Shown here piece after piece: positions 9,541 through 20,369 of a DNA stretch of 64,000 nucleotides. The DNA comes from Acheta domesticus (lineage: Eukaryota > Arthropoda > Insecta > Orthoptera > Gryllidae). Position 1 is the stretch's first letter, and every line of letters begins with the position of its first letter. Position numbers and translations under genes: made by a program. Under the pieces are notes generated by a model. It ran no database searches, was not told the DNA's origin, and worked only from the letters and a program-made list of their open reading frames with translations. The stretch lies in contig JAHLJT010003656.1 of assembly GCA_031308135.1 (NCBI GenBank), positions 69,582,984-69,646,983 on the forward strand, read 5' to 3'.

Positions 9541-10198
9541 CTGGGGTCCTCAAACTACAGCCCGCGGGCCACATGCGGTCTGCCGAGGACATTTATACTG
9601 CCCGCCGGGTTTTTATGGTTTAAAGATTTTTTTCTTAAAATCCGCACATTTTTTATGTGTTAGGATGTCTAGGGATGGCAAAAAAATCGAGGGTTTTAAA
9701 ACAAAGATGTTTTCCACCAGAACATTTTGCTTTCGATGTTTTCTTCACATCGATATTTTGTTGCCAAAACATCTTTGACTTTTAAAAAATTGTTTTTAAT
9801 AAAGCAATATCAATAATTTACGTTATCCTCTTTACCACGCTGTGCATTTCACCAGCGCAATCTGAGGAAGTTTGGGATCTGCTCGCGTTATGACTGTATG
9901 TTATCGGTAGGTCTGTCATTGCCTGAACTCTGCCTCTCACGGCCTGTCTTCCCGATGGAATATGTCACGGTACCTCGAGTCTTCCTCAGTCTTGCCGCTA
10001 GATATCGCATGACCGCGACCGTATCAAGCAGTGCTTGCGGCCATGCGACATCTAGCGGTAGGACCGAGAAAGGCGCGAAATGCCGTGTGATCGGCCAAAG
10101 GGGGCTTGAGAGGCAGAATTAGAAAAATCGCACTATATAATCCGACGGCCTGAGGGACAGTGAACTGGCCCCCCGTTTAAAAAGTTTGAGGACCCCTG
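9541..10198. mobile_element. Non-autonomous hAT element with 8-bp target duplication
   Basis: The ends are CTGGGGTCCTCAAACT and (reverse-complemented) CAGGGGTCCTCAAACT, 15 of 16 matching. It is flanked by identical 8-bp repeats ACCTAATG at 9533-9540 and 10199-10206. It is 658 bp with no transposase. Internally, 9966-10016 and 10037-10087 form an imperfect inverted repeat of about 50-bp arms around GCCGCTAGATATCGCATG. The superfamily call rests on the CAGGG-type end and the 8-bp duplication. Confidence 0.88.
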
Positions 10199-10224
10199 AC
10201 CTAATGTCATCTTTGAAAAAGTCG

Positions 10225-10560
10225 AAGTAAAGTGGCAGCGTTGTGGAGGGATGGGTGACGGTAGCGGCGTGGCGGGGCGGCCCGGGCCTGACGCAAGTTC
10301 TGACGCAGCACGCGCGTTCCCAGGCCGAGTTCGCCGCCGCCGCCGCCGCCGTTGCCGTAGCGAGAGTCCGGCCTTGGCTGCGACGGACGGGCAATGGCTG
10401 AGCGAGCGAAAGGTCAACGCTTGCGTCTCGGCGCCGCCGCCGCCGCCGCCGCTGCCGCCCCGGAGCTCGTATCTGGTGCCTTCCGGCGCCCCAGGCTGCC
10501 CACCGCGCGATGTTTTTGCCGCGGTCGCTGAAGTAGTAGTTGCGAATCGATTGCGATAGC
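10225..10560. other. GC-rich island with (CCG)n runs
   Basis: CpG-rich, with (CGC)n tracts near 10335 and 10430. Open frames on both strands are low complexity. No promoter element or splice signal could be tied to it. Confidence 0.5.
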
Positions 10561-11220
10561 CGGACGATTAGAGAGACTGTTTATCGGATGGGAATTGTTT
10601 CAGTCGAAAGTGCAGATTGCTCGGTTTGTTAGTGACTTGTGATTTTCCTAGCGGCTGTGAATGAGTGATGGATTTTCTAATCGCCGCGACCAATTTGGAA
10701 TCTTCTTCTGGTGCTGGTGACATGATGTGTTGCTCTGACGCGTTGGAACGCATTATCGTTTTGCGATTTTTTTCTCTGGTGTGATCAAATGAACGAGGAT
10801 CTTGTCATGAACAGCTCATTATAGTGAGAGGTCTTGGGAAGAAGCTTTAAATTTCCATCGTTTAAATTGTTTTCCCGGTGTATCTTATATTTTTTTTATT
10901 TCACGAAAATTGTCTAACGCTATTCGACGTACGATACACATTGTGTACAATTTATACGAAGTGTGAATGTCATAAGCTTCATATCTTTTATTATTCACAA
11001 ATTCATGCTCTCCTGAACCACAGAAAAAATCGCTATCTTCATTACGTTAGCACATTTTGCTCTCTGTCTCTTCTGCAAACGTCTGTCAATCGAACGTCTG
11101 TTAGCATTGTAACGAGTGCCTAACAAATATGCCTCCTCGTTACTATAAAAGCGATCCGTCACCATTTCAGTTCGGTTGTGGGCACTATTCAAACTAATTG
11201 TTTTTTTTGGTGAGGCCTTC
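10561..11220. other. A/T-rich unassigned sequence
   Basis: No supported feature. Confidence 0.3.
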
Positions 11221-11224
11221 GCTC

Positions 11225-11398
11225 TTTATATTATAACATTTTATTACAATAAATTATTATTATTATTATTTTTAATTCAAAATGTTTGACCTTCCAAGAA
11301 TTGACTCCCCAACCGGGGATCGAATATGGATCAGTCGGAATACGCCCAGTTGCTCTATCCACTTGAGTTACCTTGCAAACACTACGTTTATTAAATGT
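11225..11398 (-). mobile_element. tRNA-derived SINE with (AAT)n tail (minus)
   Basis: On the minus strand the head reads GTAACTCAAGTGGATAGAGC (A-box region) and then ATTCGATCCCCGGTTGGGGA (B-box region), with tRNA-like spacing. A short body follows, then a poly-(AAT) tail seen on plus as (TTA)n at about 11252-11270. No copy of the LINE-type tail is visible, so it differs from SINE-A and SINE-B. Confidence 0.6.
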
Positions 11399-12246
11399 GA
11401 AGCATATAAAATAGAAGACTTGTTTGGCAGTCGATAAATCATGAGACTGTAATGAAAACACGATTCAATTTTTACAAGTTTGTTTCTCCAATGTTATGAT
11501 TTGTCAACGGATACGCTATTTGATAATGACACTGTGTGTAATATTGTAGTAGCATATTATATAACGCTGATAATTATAAGTAGATATTTTTACCTTCTCT
11601 GGTGTCCAATAAAAAAAATAGGTACTCTATTGAAGCATAGTTAATTTTCATATTGAAGTACAGTTTTTATTTCACTTTTAATATATTACAAATAGAAGTT
11701 AATTACTTTTTTTTTGCTATTGAAACTACTTTGATGATTCGTTCTCTTGCCTGAGCCGTCGAAATAGGCAACCGTTTCGTAACAGTGCCAGTTTTTATTG
11801 GTGCGCCTCATCAACGTCTGTTAAATAACATTCGTGAGGTCTGTCCATTCATTCTACATCTGAAGGAGTCTCCGGCCGCTTTTTGACAGTTACGCTACGA
11901 GCTCTTTCAAAAGCAACGTGTCTACATGCGAAACTCGATGAACTAAAGTTGCGAAAAATCTGACGTCATCAGTTATATCAGTTCGAAAGGGTAACCTCAT
12001 ATCCAATTTTTTTGTGCTATAGAAATACTTTCTTCTTCTACATAAACAATTACGCGAGTAAATGTAGTCAGTATATTCACTCAATAGATACCTCAAGAAA
12101 ATTCAAGTTTCTCGATATTTCGAATTTTGTGCATTTCACTTTTCCTATCTGCACTGGAAAAAAAATCGGTTTTGAGGTTTCAATTTTTCACTGCGGATAC
12201 GAAGGCAGGAGAACCAAAGGATACCGTTTCGGGTGTTATTCTACAG
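11399..12246. other. A/T-rich unassigned sequence
   Basis: No supported feature over about 850 bases. Confidence 0.3.
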
Positions 12247-12479
12247 CAGTGGTGTCAAGGTCTTCTACTGGTGGAAGTGGCACGCATCGTGGCACCGTAG
12301 CATGCCACGAGATTCTCTGCGTAGCGTCGAGAAACGAAACTATTAGTAACTCCACAGTTTTACAATAGGGATGGCGTTGTCTCTGGTGGCGGGGTAATGA
12401 ACTGTGTGAAGGGGCGATTTAGTCGTGGTACTCGTGTCACGGTCTCCCACTCGTGACATCGACCTTGACAACACTGTTA

Positions 12480-12615
12480 GAATACTCCAAAGTTAGTGTC
12501 ATAGATAGAAAGCGACAAGTACAGTCGACTCCAATTATAGTGAACTTGTTAGAATATTCCAAAGTTAGTGTCGTAGATAGAACGCTACAAGTACAGTCGA
12601 CTCCAATTATAGTGA
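12480..12615 (+). repeat. Tandem duplication at the pogo element's left end
   Basis: A unit of about 68 bases, starting GAATACTCCAAAGTTAGTGT and ending CCAATTATAGTGAAC, occurs twice in a row (about 12480-12547 and 12549-12615). It includes the transposon end, so only the inner copy works as the element's terminus. Confidence 0.75.
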
Positions 12616-13130
12616 ACTCGTATACAGTGAACCCTCTGTTATAGTGAACGTCACTGGTCCCGTTTCATTTACATTACAAATAAGCACAAGAAGATTTGGT
12701 TATAGTGAACCTGAATTTTGGCTACATTGAACGTAGGAAATAAGTCCTGAAAATCAATTGGATCTCGTATGTTATTGGACGACTGAAAGGGCCTTCGGAG
12801 AGTGGGATGGTGTTCCAACCGTGCAAGAGGCATTGAAAGGTGCCATGGCTGCATTACGATACTCAGAGACAGAGGACATGCAGAATCAAGTATGGAGAGA
12901 GCACGAACTCTGGAGAAGGATCTAATGAAAACTGTACGAAGCAAAGTAGTGAAAATAATTGATTTTTTACACGAGATTAAAATTTTCAGTTCCTGCTGTT
13001 AATGCATTTTGCTGTATTTTATTAAAATCAATTATTGTGGAGAGATTCCATTTAATTTTGACATTATCGGTTATAGTGAACCGAACATGTTAGTCTCCAG
13101 AAGTTCACTATAACCTGAGTGACCGTAATT
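12592..13130. mobile_element. pogo/Tigger-type DNA transposon relic
   Basis: The left end is CAGTCGACTCCAATTATAGT, with GAAC next. The right end, reverse-complemented, is ACGGTCACTCAGGTTATAGT with GAAC next. Repeated TTATAGTGAAC motifs inside and TA at the borders suit a Tc1/mariner-superfamily pogo element. At about 12820-12930 a plus-strand frame gives a patchy, coiled, charged stretch (VQEALKGAMAALRYSETED) that could be the last part of a Tigger-like transposase. The DDE core is gone, and this protein call is an inference. Confidence 0.6.
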
Positions 13131-13735
13131 TATTTTTGACTTGTAGAATTGAACAAATAGTTATGGGCTGCTTCCAAGTGCGGGTAATGCTTTGTGAACA
13201 GTTGGTATTCTGAGTGCTGCTGGCACTGGTGTGCTGCAACTGCACTTCAACCAACGCATAAAGAGACGTTCTGGTGGAGATCAGAGGTTCGACCTCTGGG
13301 CGACTCATAGCGTTTCACAGCCGTTCATTGCGCCATCGCGCATGAGTGTTGTCGCCGCGGTCATCCACTTTGTCTCGGACACGCCCTTCCGGTCTCCTGT
13401 ACGCGCGCCTCCACCACCATCGCTGTCTCCCTGGCCACCGCCACCGCTGCCTCCATCGTCACCGACACCATTGCTTCCCCGCCGTCGCCACCGAGCCCCT
13501 ACAACAGTTGTCAAGGTCGATGCTACGAGCGGAAGTTCGTGGCACGAGGGCCACGACGAAGCCGCCCCTCCACGCAGTTCATTACCCCGCCACTAGAGAC
13601 AACGCTATCCCTATTGTAAAATGGCGGGGTTACTTATTTTTTCTTTCCCGACGCTAGTTGCGCAGAGAAGCTCGTGGCATGCTATGGTGTCACGACGTGT
13701 GCCACTGCCACGAGTAGGAGACCTTGACACCACTG

Positions 13736-14109
13736 CCCTACAATTCCGTGGACGGACAGTTCAGAACACAGGGTAAATTGAAAGGGGGCTTGGCCCCCAT
13801 TGTCATGGATGATTTGCACGCGGATTTCAAATCTGAGTCTGCCATTACGCTTGTTCTCATTGTTATCATCGTTTTTGGGTGAGTGTAACAGAATTAAAAA
13901 TATAAAATAAAAAAACAAAATATTCGTTGTATGTGGATAATGTTTAGATACGTTTTCTGTGACAGCTGCCATTTTTCTTTAACAATGAGATATGCAAGTT
14001 TTCTCACGAAAGGTCTTCAGCATTTACCATTAATTACTGTGAAGGAACAACACAGATGTTCCATTTGTAATATTTCATTCTGAAGAGCCAAACTGTACGA
14101 ACTTGTACA
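13736..14109. other. Unassigned sequence
   Basis: No supported feature. TAACAATGA at 13980-13988 recurs at 16330-16338 on the far side of the next LINE and may be a weak target duplication. Confidence 0.3.
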
Positions 14110-16326
14110 CTAAAGAGATCAAAATTCTCTCCACACAATCAACATAAATATAAAGAACTAAGAAGGATAATGAAGTCAATGATCAATGACGTCTATCTAA
14201 AATATATTAAAAATCTTGAAAAAGGTTTGATCCATAATCCTAAGTTATTTTGGAACTATGTTAAATCTAAAAAGATTAAAAATTCTCCTAGATCTCATTT
14301 TATGACTTTTAAAAATACTCCATTAAATAGTAATGACGATATTGCAAATAGCTTTGCCACTTTTTTCAAATCAGTTTATGTTTCTCATAATGCAATCAAT
14401 GACCATATTCTTGATTCTTCTCTTTTGGGCACTGCTAACACATTTAACATCAAAAATATCACATTTAATGAAATTCAAATTGCTATAAAAAACTCAAACC
14501 TAATATGTGTAGCGGTCCTGATGGTTTACCACCGTTTATATTGAAAGGCTGCTATGATGCGTTATCCTATCCTTTATACATTATTTACAATATTATTTTA
14601 AATTCTGGAAAATTTCCTAAGAAATGGGAACTTACTAGTGCATGTCCAATACTTAAGTCTGCTACTAATATAAAAATTTAAAATTATAGACATATTTCTA
14701 TAAATTCCTCTCTTGCTAAAGTATTTGAACAAATAATGTATGTTAAAATGTTTAACCACGTTAAATGTTACTTATCTGATTACCAACATGGTTTTATTAC
14801 TGGTAGATCCACTACCACAAGTCTTGTAAATTTTGTTCAGTATGTTTCAAGCTGTTTACATCATAGAGTTAAGGTTGATACAATTTACACAGATTTTTCT
14901 AAAGCTTTTGACAAGATTAATCACAAAAAACTTTTATCTAACCTGCCTTTTTTCGGATTTTCAAACCAAATGTTAAACTTAATGAATTCGTATTTAACAA
15001 ATAGAGAGCAATATGTTAAATTTCATGTACACAAATCTTTCGTTTATAAAACTGATTCTGGAGTGCCTCAAGGTTCGAATCTTGGATCTCTATTATTTCT
15101 AATTTATATTAATGATTTGCCTAATGTAATTCAATATTCAAAATTTTAATTTTTGCTGATTATTTGAAAATGTATAAATCAATTGAAAATGAGAATGATT
15201 CTCACAAATTGCAAACTGATATTAATGTCTACAGATGGAGCGTAGAAAATGACTTGTACTTTAATATTAAAAAATGTTGCTTCATTACTTATACACGAAA
15301 GAAAGCATATCTAAGAACAAGTTACTCAATGAATAATGAATCATTAGGACGTGTATATTTTGTAAAGGACTTAGGTGTTACTATTCAACATAATTTGACT
15401 TACCATAAACACATATTTTATATAACTAATGATGCTTTAAAAAATCTTGGCTTTATTATTCGAAATTCCAAGAATTTTAATAACACCTCAAGTTTACTAC
15501 TCCTCTTTAATTGTCTTGTGCGCGGCAGATTGGAATACGCTTCAGTTATTTGGTCCTCTTATTGCATATCACTAAGTAACCAAATTGAAAAATTCAAAAA
15601 CGATTCTCGAGGTATTTATATTACAAAAAGTTCAATCTTATGCTTATGAAATTGCTTATACTATTTTAATTAAAGAATTCAATCTAACTACTCTTGCCAA
15701 TAAAAGAGTCTTAGCTGAACAATTGTTTTTATTTAAAATAGTTAATGGGGTATCAGATAACAGTGAATTGCTGTCACGATTGTCATTTAATGCACGAGTA
15801 TCAAATTTAATAGGACGAGAATTATTATATTTCAATAAACCAAATACAACATCGCACAAATATTCACCACTCTTGAGAATGTCTTCAAAATTCAATGAAT
15901 TCAGTAGAGTGTGGGATTGAGACTTTAGTTTTTCTTTACTAAATTATAAACAGAATTTAAATAAAATATTGAATGATCACTGGATGTGGATTTATTGTGT
16001 TAAGTATTGCTCGCTCTTATGTTGCGATTATTTTGAAGTTGCGTTTTCCATTTTTGTAATTTTGTCATTTTTATACTCATTTTTGTTCCTTTTTTGTAAT
16101 GACTGTTTTGAAGATATGTTTCCATTCTTGTTTATCTTGCTGGTGTGTTTTGTTTTATTAATTTTTGCAAAAATAGGTATTCTTGTAATTGGACTTCCGT
16201 AATTTAGTTTTGTTATTTCATTTGAAACTATTTTTTATTATTTTGTATATTTTGTATTGTTTTTCCTATAAATGCCTACTGTAATTGGGGCTTTGCCCTG
16301 TTGTGGGTAAATAAATAAACTTAAAC
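14110..16326 (+). mobile_element. Jockey-like LINE: 5'-truncated, broken reverse transcriptase and 3' UTR
   Basis: The pre-RT region (14170-14500, YLKYIKNLEKG and PKLFWNYVKSKK) is followed by CSGPDGLP (near 14510, after a frameshift), the fingers/palm with HGFITGRSTTTSL (14790) and YTDFSKAFDKINHKKLL (14887), GVPQGSNLGSLLF (15060), and a thumb with VYFVKDLGVTIQHNLTYH (15355). Stop codons or frameshifts separate at least four frames (14170-14544, 14736-15149, 15164-15649, 15585-15920). The FADD box at 15152-15163 reads FADY, so a catalytic aspartate is lost and it also sits in a shifted frame. The apurinic endonuclease and ORF1 are absent. The 3' UTR ends in GGGGCTTTGCCCTGTTGTGG and (AAAT)-type tail TAAATAAATAAAC at 16308-16320. 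The clade is judged from motifs only. Confidence 0.88.
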
Positions 16327-16585
16327 TTGTAACAATGAAACGTAATGCATGTCGGACAACTCTTAACCATATTATATCAGGTATATTTTCATGCAGTTAA
16401 ATAATACTTGCACCGAAAAGAATTCTAAACTACGAAAAGCTATTATAAACAAAGAACTTTTTTCTATCACAGTCTCAACAGTTTATGAGGCACACGTTTC
16501 CACTACCATGGCGACCTTCAAATTATTCCGTAAGAGCAGGACTCTCAGCGAGTCTAGTTTGTTTCTATTCGAGCGTCTTTGGTTG
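16327..16585. other. Unassigned sequence
   Basis: No supported feature. Confidence 0.3.
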
Positions 16586-16587
16586 CC

Positions 16588-16702
16588 ACAAACACCACCG
16601 CCTCCACCGTCACCACTGCTTCCATCGCCACTCCGTTCACCCTCGCCGTCGCCATTGCCATCGTCACAACCGCCATATTCACTCTCACCACCTCCGCCGT
16701 AG
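16588..16702. repeat. Degenerate CCACCGCCATCG-type array
   Basis: Short triplet-based units (CACCGCC, CCATCG, TCACCA) of the kind also seen at 13405-13500, 47295-47690 and 48770-49290. Open frames across it are His/Pro/Ser low complexity. Confidence 0.7.
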
Positions 16703-16714
16703 AGTCCTTTTAGT

Positions 16715-18460
16715 TCTTGTGTAGTATATACATAGTATAGAGAAGGTTATGTAATGCTGCAGCAAAAACCGGCGAATTTTCGACAGAAAAATTTCGCATT
16801 GTAGTTCCCTGATACCGAAAAAGTGGATAATTTTGGTTCCTGTAGTTAGTTAAGTACGTCTTCAAACACATGTCAGAATCCACATTTTGTGGGAACATTA
16901 TGCCGAAAAAAATGGTTTGCTGCAAAACGTCTGTCCGTCCAACCGTTTTTTTAAAATTTGTTTATTTTAAGTCGCATCAACTGCTATGGTTATTAGCGAC
17001 TACCAATTTGTACAATACATAATATTTTCTTTAGTTATAAAAACAATGATAATTGATGATACACAATGACAAAGATAATAACACAATGACACAATACTCT
17101 CACAATGACAATGATAAATAAACAGGAAATAATAAACAGAAACAATAAACAGAAACAACAAACAATAAATAAACAGAAAAATTATACAGAAAAATTTAAC
17201 AGTTTTGAATCATATTTAAAAGGATTATATGTCATTTAGGAAATTACAAGATTTACAGAAATGTAGTATTTTTTTTTTGATAATCCTCGGATGTTAGGAT
17301 TAGTTCTTCATCATGTTCATCAATATTCTGCTCGCGTCTGTTGTCCTGAAATAGATTACAGTAGTATAGCAAATGATGGATGTTGAGAGAGGTATTGCAG
17401 GGCACACAGATGGGAGGGGGATCTCTGGTTAGAAGATGCTTGTGACTAAAATTACAATGACCTGTTCTTATTCGTGATAAGATCACCTGTTCTTGTTTAG
17501 AAAAGTCTTTGGAGGTTTTCAAGGAGTAAAAATTTCGAATTTTTTTGTGCAAATTGCTAGACTTGAATGTTCTCCAGTAGTTGTCCCATATCTTCTGCAT
17601 TTTCTTTATGGAGTGTGACCACAGATCAGTCCATATGTGGGAAGTTGCTAAAACTCTTCCGATTTCTGGAGTTTTCATTTCTTCCTCAACGCTTATTATG
17701 TCATCTTCAGGTATCTCTTTGTAATTTGGGAGCCAGGTCATTACTAGAGTCTTGTTGAATTGCATGCCATAGTACAGTTCATGAATGTTGTCTATCATTG
17801 TTGCACTCGAGATACCATTGCATATTTTATTGATTGCTTCAATAGATGTGGAAAAGACGACAATTTTTTTTGCTGTTAGATTCCTTTGCAAGTTTGAAAG
17901 CTGTCAATATGGAGCACATTTCTGCAGTAGTTGGACTGGAGTAATAATGCAGTCTATTTTTAATTTCAATTTCTTGAGTGAATGTTATTGCATATTTATT
18001 CTCTTGATTTTTTATGAATTTTGTGAATATCATATAGTAATCTTTGTATTTGTTTACTAACTCAGTTGATTTTATCTTCCAGTCTTCATCTGATATTTTA
18101 TCTTTTAGGATGGAGGTTAAAGATAGGTCTATTTCTATGTCAGGTATTATCCATGGTGGAATGTTTGGTTTTCTTTTCTCTCCATTGAAATTTTCCATGA
18201 TATTTAACTTCCTGAATAAGTTTTTGATTTTGTTATATATTGGGGTAAATCGTTTATGATCTTTATAATAAACTTGAAGTTTTGGGTAGATGTCATGTCC
18301 GACCGTTTGTCCGTGTGTCCGTCTGTGGAAAATTCTCTATTTTAATTTTCGGAGGTACTTTACTGGACACCTCAAGGACGTTTCAAATTTTTTTTTTTCA
18401 AAAACGGCTTCAAATTTTTGGAGTATTTTTTATTGGATAGAGTACTCATGAAAAAAAACT
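16715..18460 (-). repeat. Interspersed repeat R-x, copy 2 (minus), split by a LINE
   Basis: 16715-16948 is the reverse complement of about 850-1065. 18297-18460 resembles the reverse complement of about 650-850. The two halves are separated by the LINE at 16949-18296, so the repeat was present before the LINE landed. Its own class is unknown. Confidence 0.6.
16949..18296 (-). mobile_element. LINE relic with RNase H region and CCHC-like tail, nested in R-x
   Basis: Minus strand, 5'-truncated. The N-terminal visible part (18198 to about 17860) gives an RNase H-like segment with SSPTTAEMCSILTAFKLA, containing the conserved Glu. The expected YTDGSK start is degraded to FTKFIK. A frameshift near 17870 leads to the C-terminal part (17891-17253) with VILSRIRTGHCNFSHKHLL and a cysteine/histidine cluster (ICVPCNTSLNIHHLLYYC), typical of RNase-H-bearing LINEs. 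The 3' UTR ends at 16950-17005 in GTCGCTAATAACC and GTTGATGCGAC. It is flanked by GTCCAACCGTTT (16937-16948) and GTCCGACCGTTT (18297-18308), a 12-bp target duplication with one mismatch. Confidence 0.88.
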
Positions 18461-19105
18461 TTATTAATCTCTCTCTATTATCGAAAACTGCAAATGTTTA
18501 AAATTAAAACCTTTAATATTGATGATAGAGATTTTTTCTTGAATGATATCTGTTCTTAAAAATTAGATCTTTAAATAAGGTGATGTATTTTTAATTGAAA
18601 ATATGAATTGGAAATTGAAATATTCCGCGTATTTTTCAGTTAAACGGTTTAAATTTTTTTCGGACCAGTGTTATGTCTTTAATACTAAAGCCAGCTCTTT
18701 AAATCATTTCACATACATTTTCTCGAGGAGTAGTTACCCCAATGTGTGAGAAAACTTCTTCAGGTGAGAAAACAAATGGAGCATTTAGCATTGCATATTA
18801 AGAAAAGAGAAAAAACGTATAATTCGTGATAAGACAGTGCAAAGATACTCGATTTACTTCTCATGGCCTGTATAACATTAATAATGCATTACGTACTTCA
18901 TAATGAAATGGAATGTTCATGTGAGGGAAGGGGAAGATGAAACTGTTACTACTTGTTGCGAATTGGGGAGAAACGTGTTAGAAGAAGTTGAACTTCGCGA
19001 ACGGATTATTTAAATGAATTTTTTAAAGAAGGGAGATGTATAGATTATACAATTTTAAGAAGTTTATTACACCCCTATATTTTCTCACCATATCCAACAT
19101 GAAAA
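18461..19105. other. A/T-rich unassigned sequence
   Basis: No supported feature. Confidence 0.3.
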
Positions 19106-19107
19106 TT

Positions 19108-19450
19108 ACCGCGTAAAACGCTACCATTGCCCCCAGCCTCTGCCGCAGAGAGCAGCGTATTGTGCTCTCCGAGGCAACTCTGCCATTTGAGCCGCGTCTG
19201 GCCACGTAATCGACCGGCGACCCTCCGCGCCGACGCGACGCATCTCGCCGCTGTTCCCACGGCGCCAAGGGCAAGTGCAAGTGCAAGAGCGTCTTCTGAG
19301 AGCGATGGCGGTCAGCGGAAGACAGACGGACGGACGCAATAGCTCCCGTGGCTCCTCAGGTGACGAAGTCGCGCTTCCTGCCGAGCGTGGAAACGAACGA
19401 GCCTGGCTCTTGCTACACTCGCATCAGCTGCCGACGCAACAAGTGTTTGC
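19108..19450. other. GC-rich island
   Basis: GC- and CpG-rich, with overlapping short frames on both strands of Arg/Ala/Ser composition. No homology recognised. Confidence 0.45.
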
Positions 19451-19722
19451 ACAAACTCAGTATGTTTTGATGTGGGTTTGCCATTTGTAAAGCAAATTAT
19501 TCGTTCAGAAGCTGTATTAATGCTCAGGCTATATAACCTAATTCTGTAAGGAATTTGTCGCGAGGGAAGCGTTTTCAAGTTACTTTATGGTTATAGTTAG
19601 CGTTTGAAGTTACTCTAGCCAATCCCGAGTTAAAGATTCTAATAACATCTCTAAATTTAACAATGTTTTTAACGTCAAATGATATCAAATTCAGTGTATG
19701 ATTTTTATTACCAATTTATATT

Positions 19723-19970
19723 GTTTGTTTGTTTGTTTGTTTATTTAACGTCGCATCGACAACTGGGTCATTAGCGACTCAGAAAAAATACATTATAACA
19801 GTAATTCATACATGATTAAATGAGGTTTACAAATTCAGTACAATATACAGTAATTCACAATAATTGTTTACAGGATTGCAGAAAACGAAAGAGTAGTAAC
19901 AATAATACTTAGTGAGACATGCAAACAAAAAAACAAAAACAAAAAAGCCATGATCAAAACAAAGTTCAAA
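19723..19970 (-). mobile_element. LINE/SINE 3' fragment with 14-bp target duplication
   Basis: The insertion is bounded by identical 14-bp repeats TACCAATTTATATT (19709-19722 and 19971-19984). On the minus strand it ends GTCGCTAATGACC, then GATGCGACGTTAAATAAAC and (AAAC)n. This is the same 3' terminus as the LINE at 16949-18296 and as SINE-B. The remaining ~190 bases are non-coding and A/T-rich, like the 3' UTR of that LINE. The severe 5' truncation is typical of target-primed reverse transcription. Confidence 0.88.
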
Positions 19971-19984
19971 TACCAATTTATATT

Positions 19985-20365
19985 ATCAGCTTTAATTTAT
20001 CAAAAAAATATAAGGAATCAATTTTATGAGATTGGAAGTACGTACATTATTTATCAATAATAACTCTCTGTAACACGTTTTAACAACATTTTTATCTTAT
20101 TTTTTATTGATTTTTGCACAACTTGTTAATGCTTATTATGAATATGAAAGCAGTTTTTTTTCTGAAATGCCAATATTTCAGTTGTAATTAATGAATCTTT
20201 AAATTTTCTTAGAAACAACTGCAATAACTTGTTTGTGGAATTTAACTAGTAGAAAAAGTAACATGTCACTCATTCAGATATGTTAATTGCAATTATACTG
20301 AATGTACCTAAATCTGAAAACATTAATATGGTGTAAATCAAAAATTAACATGAGATAGATATATC
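19985..20365. other. A/T-rich unassigned sequence
   Basis: No supported feature. Confidence 0.3.
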
Positions 20366-20369
20366 CTCT

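Larger units (their letters stand above)
12247..13735. mobile_element. hAT-like foldback element with ~230-bp terminal inverted repeats
   Basis: 12247-12478 and 13504-13735 are inverted copies of each other. Both begin CAGTGGTGTCAAGGTCT at the outer ends, share GCATGCCACGAG, AATAGGGATNGCGTTGTCTC and GGCGGGGTAATGAACTG, and finish at ATCGACCTTGACAAC. The CAGTGGTGTC end is of hAT type. The flanks TTCTACAG / CCCTACAA match at 5 of 8 positions, so the target duplication is weak. The interior holds a pogo/Tigger relic (12530-13130) and a degenerate CCACCG array (13405-13500), with no hAT transposase. Confidence 0.8.

Noticed and set aside
13980..16338. TAACAATGA as the target duplication of the Jockey-like LINE
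   Set aside because: Only 9 bp in A/T-rich DNA and the 5' end of the LINE is not visible at 13989. Chance is likely.
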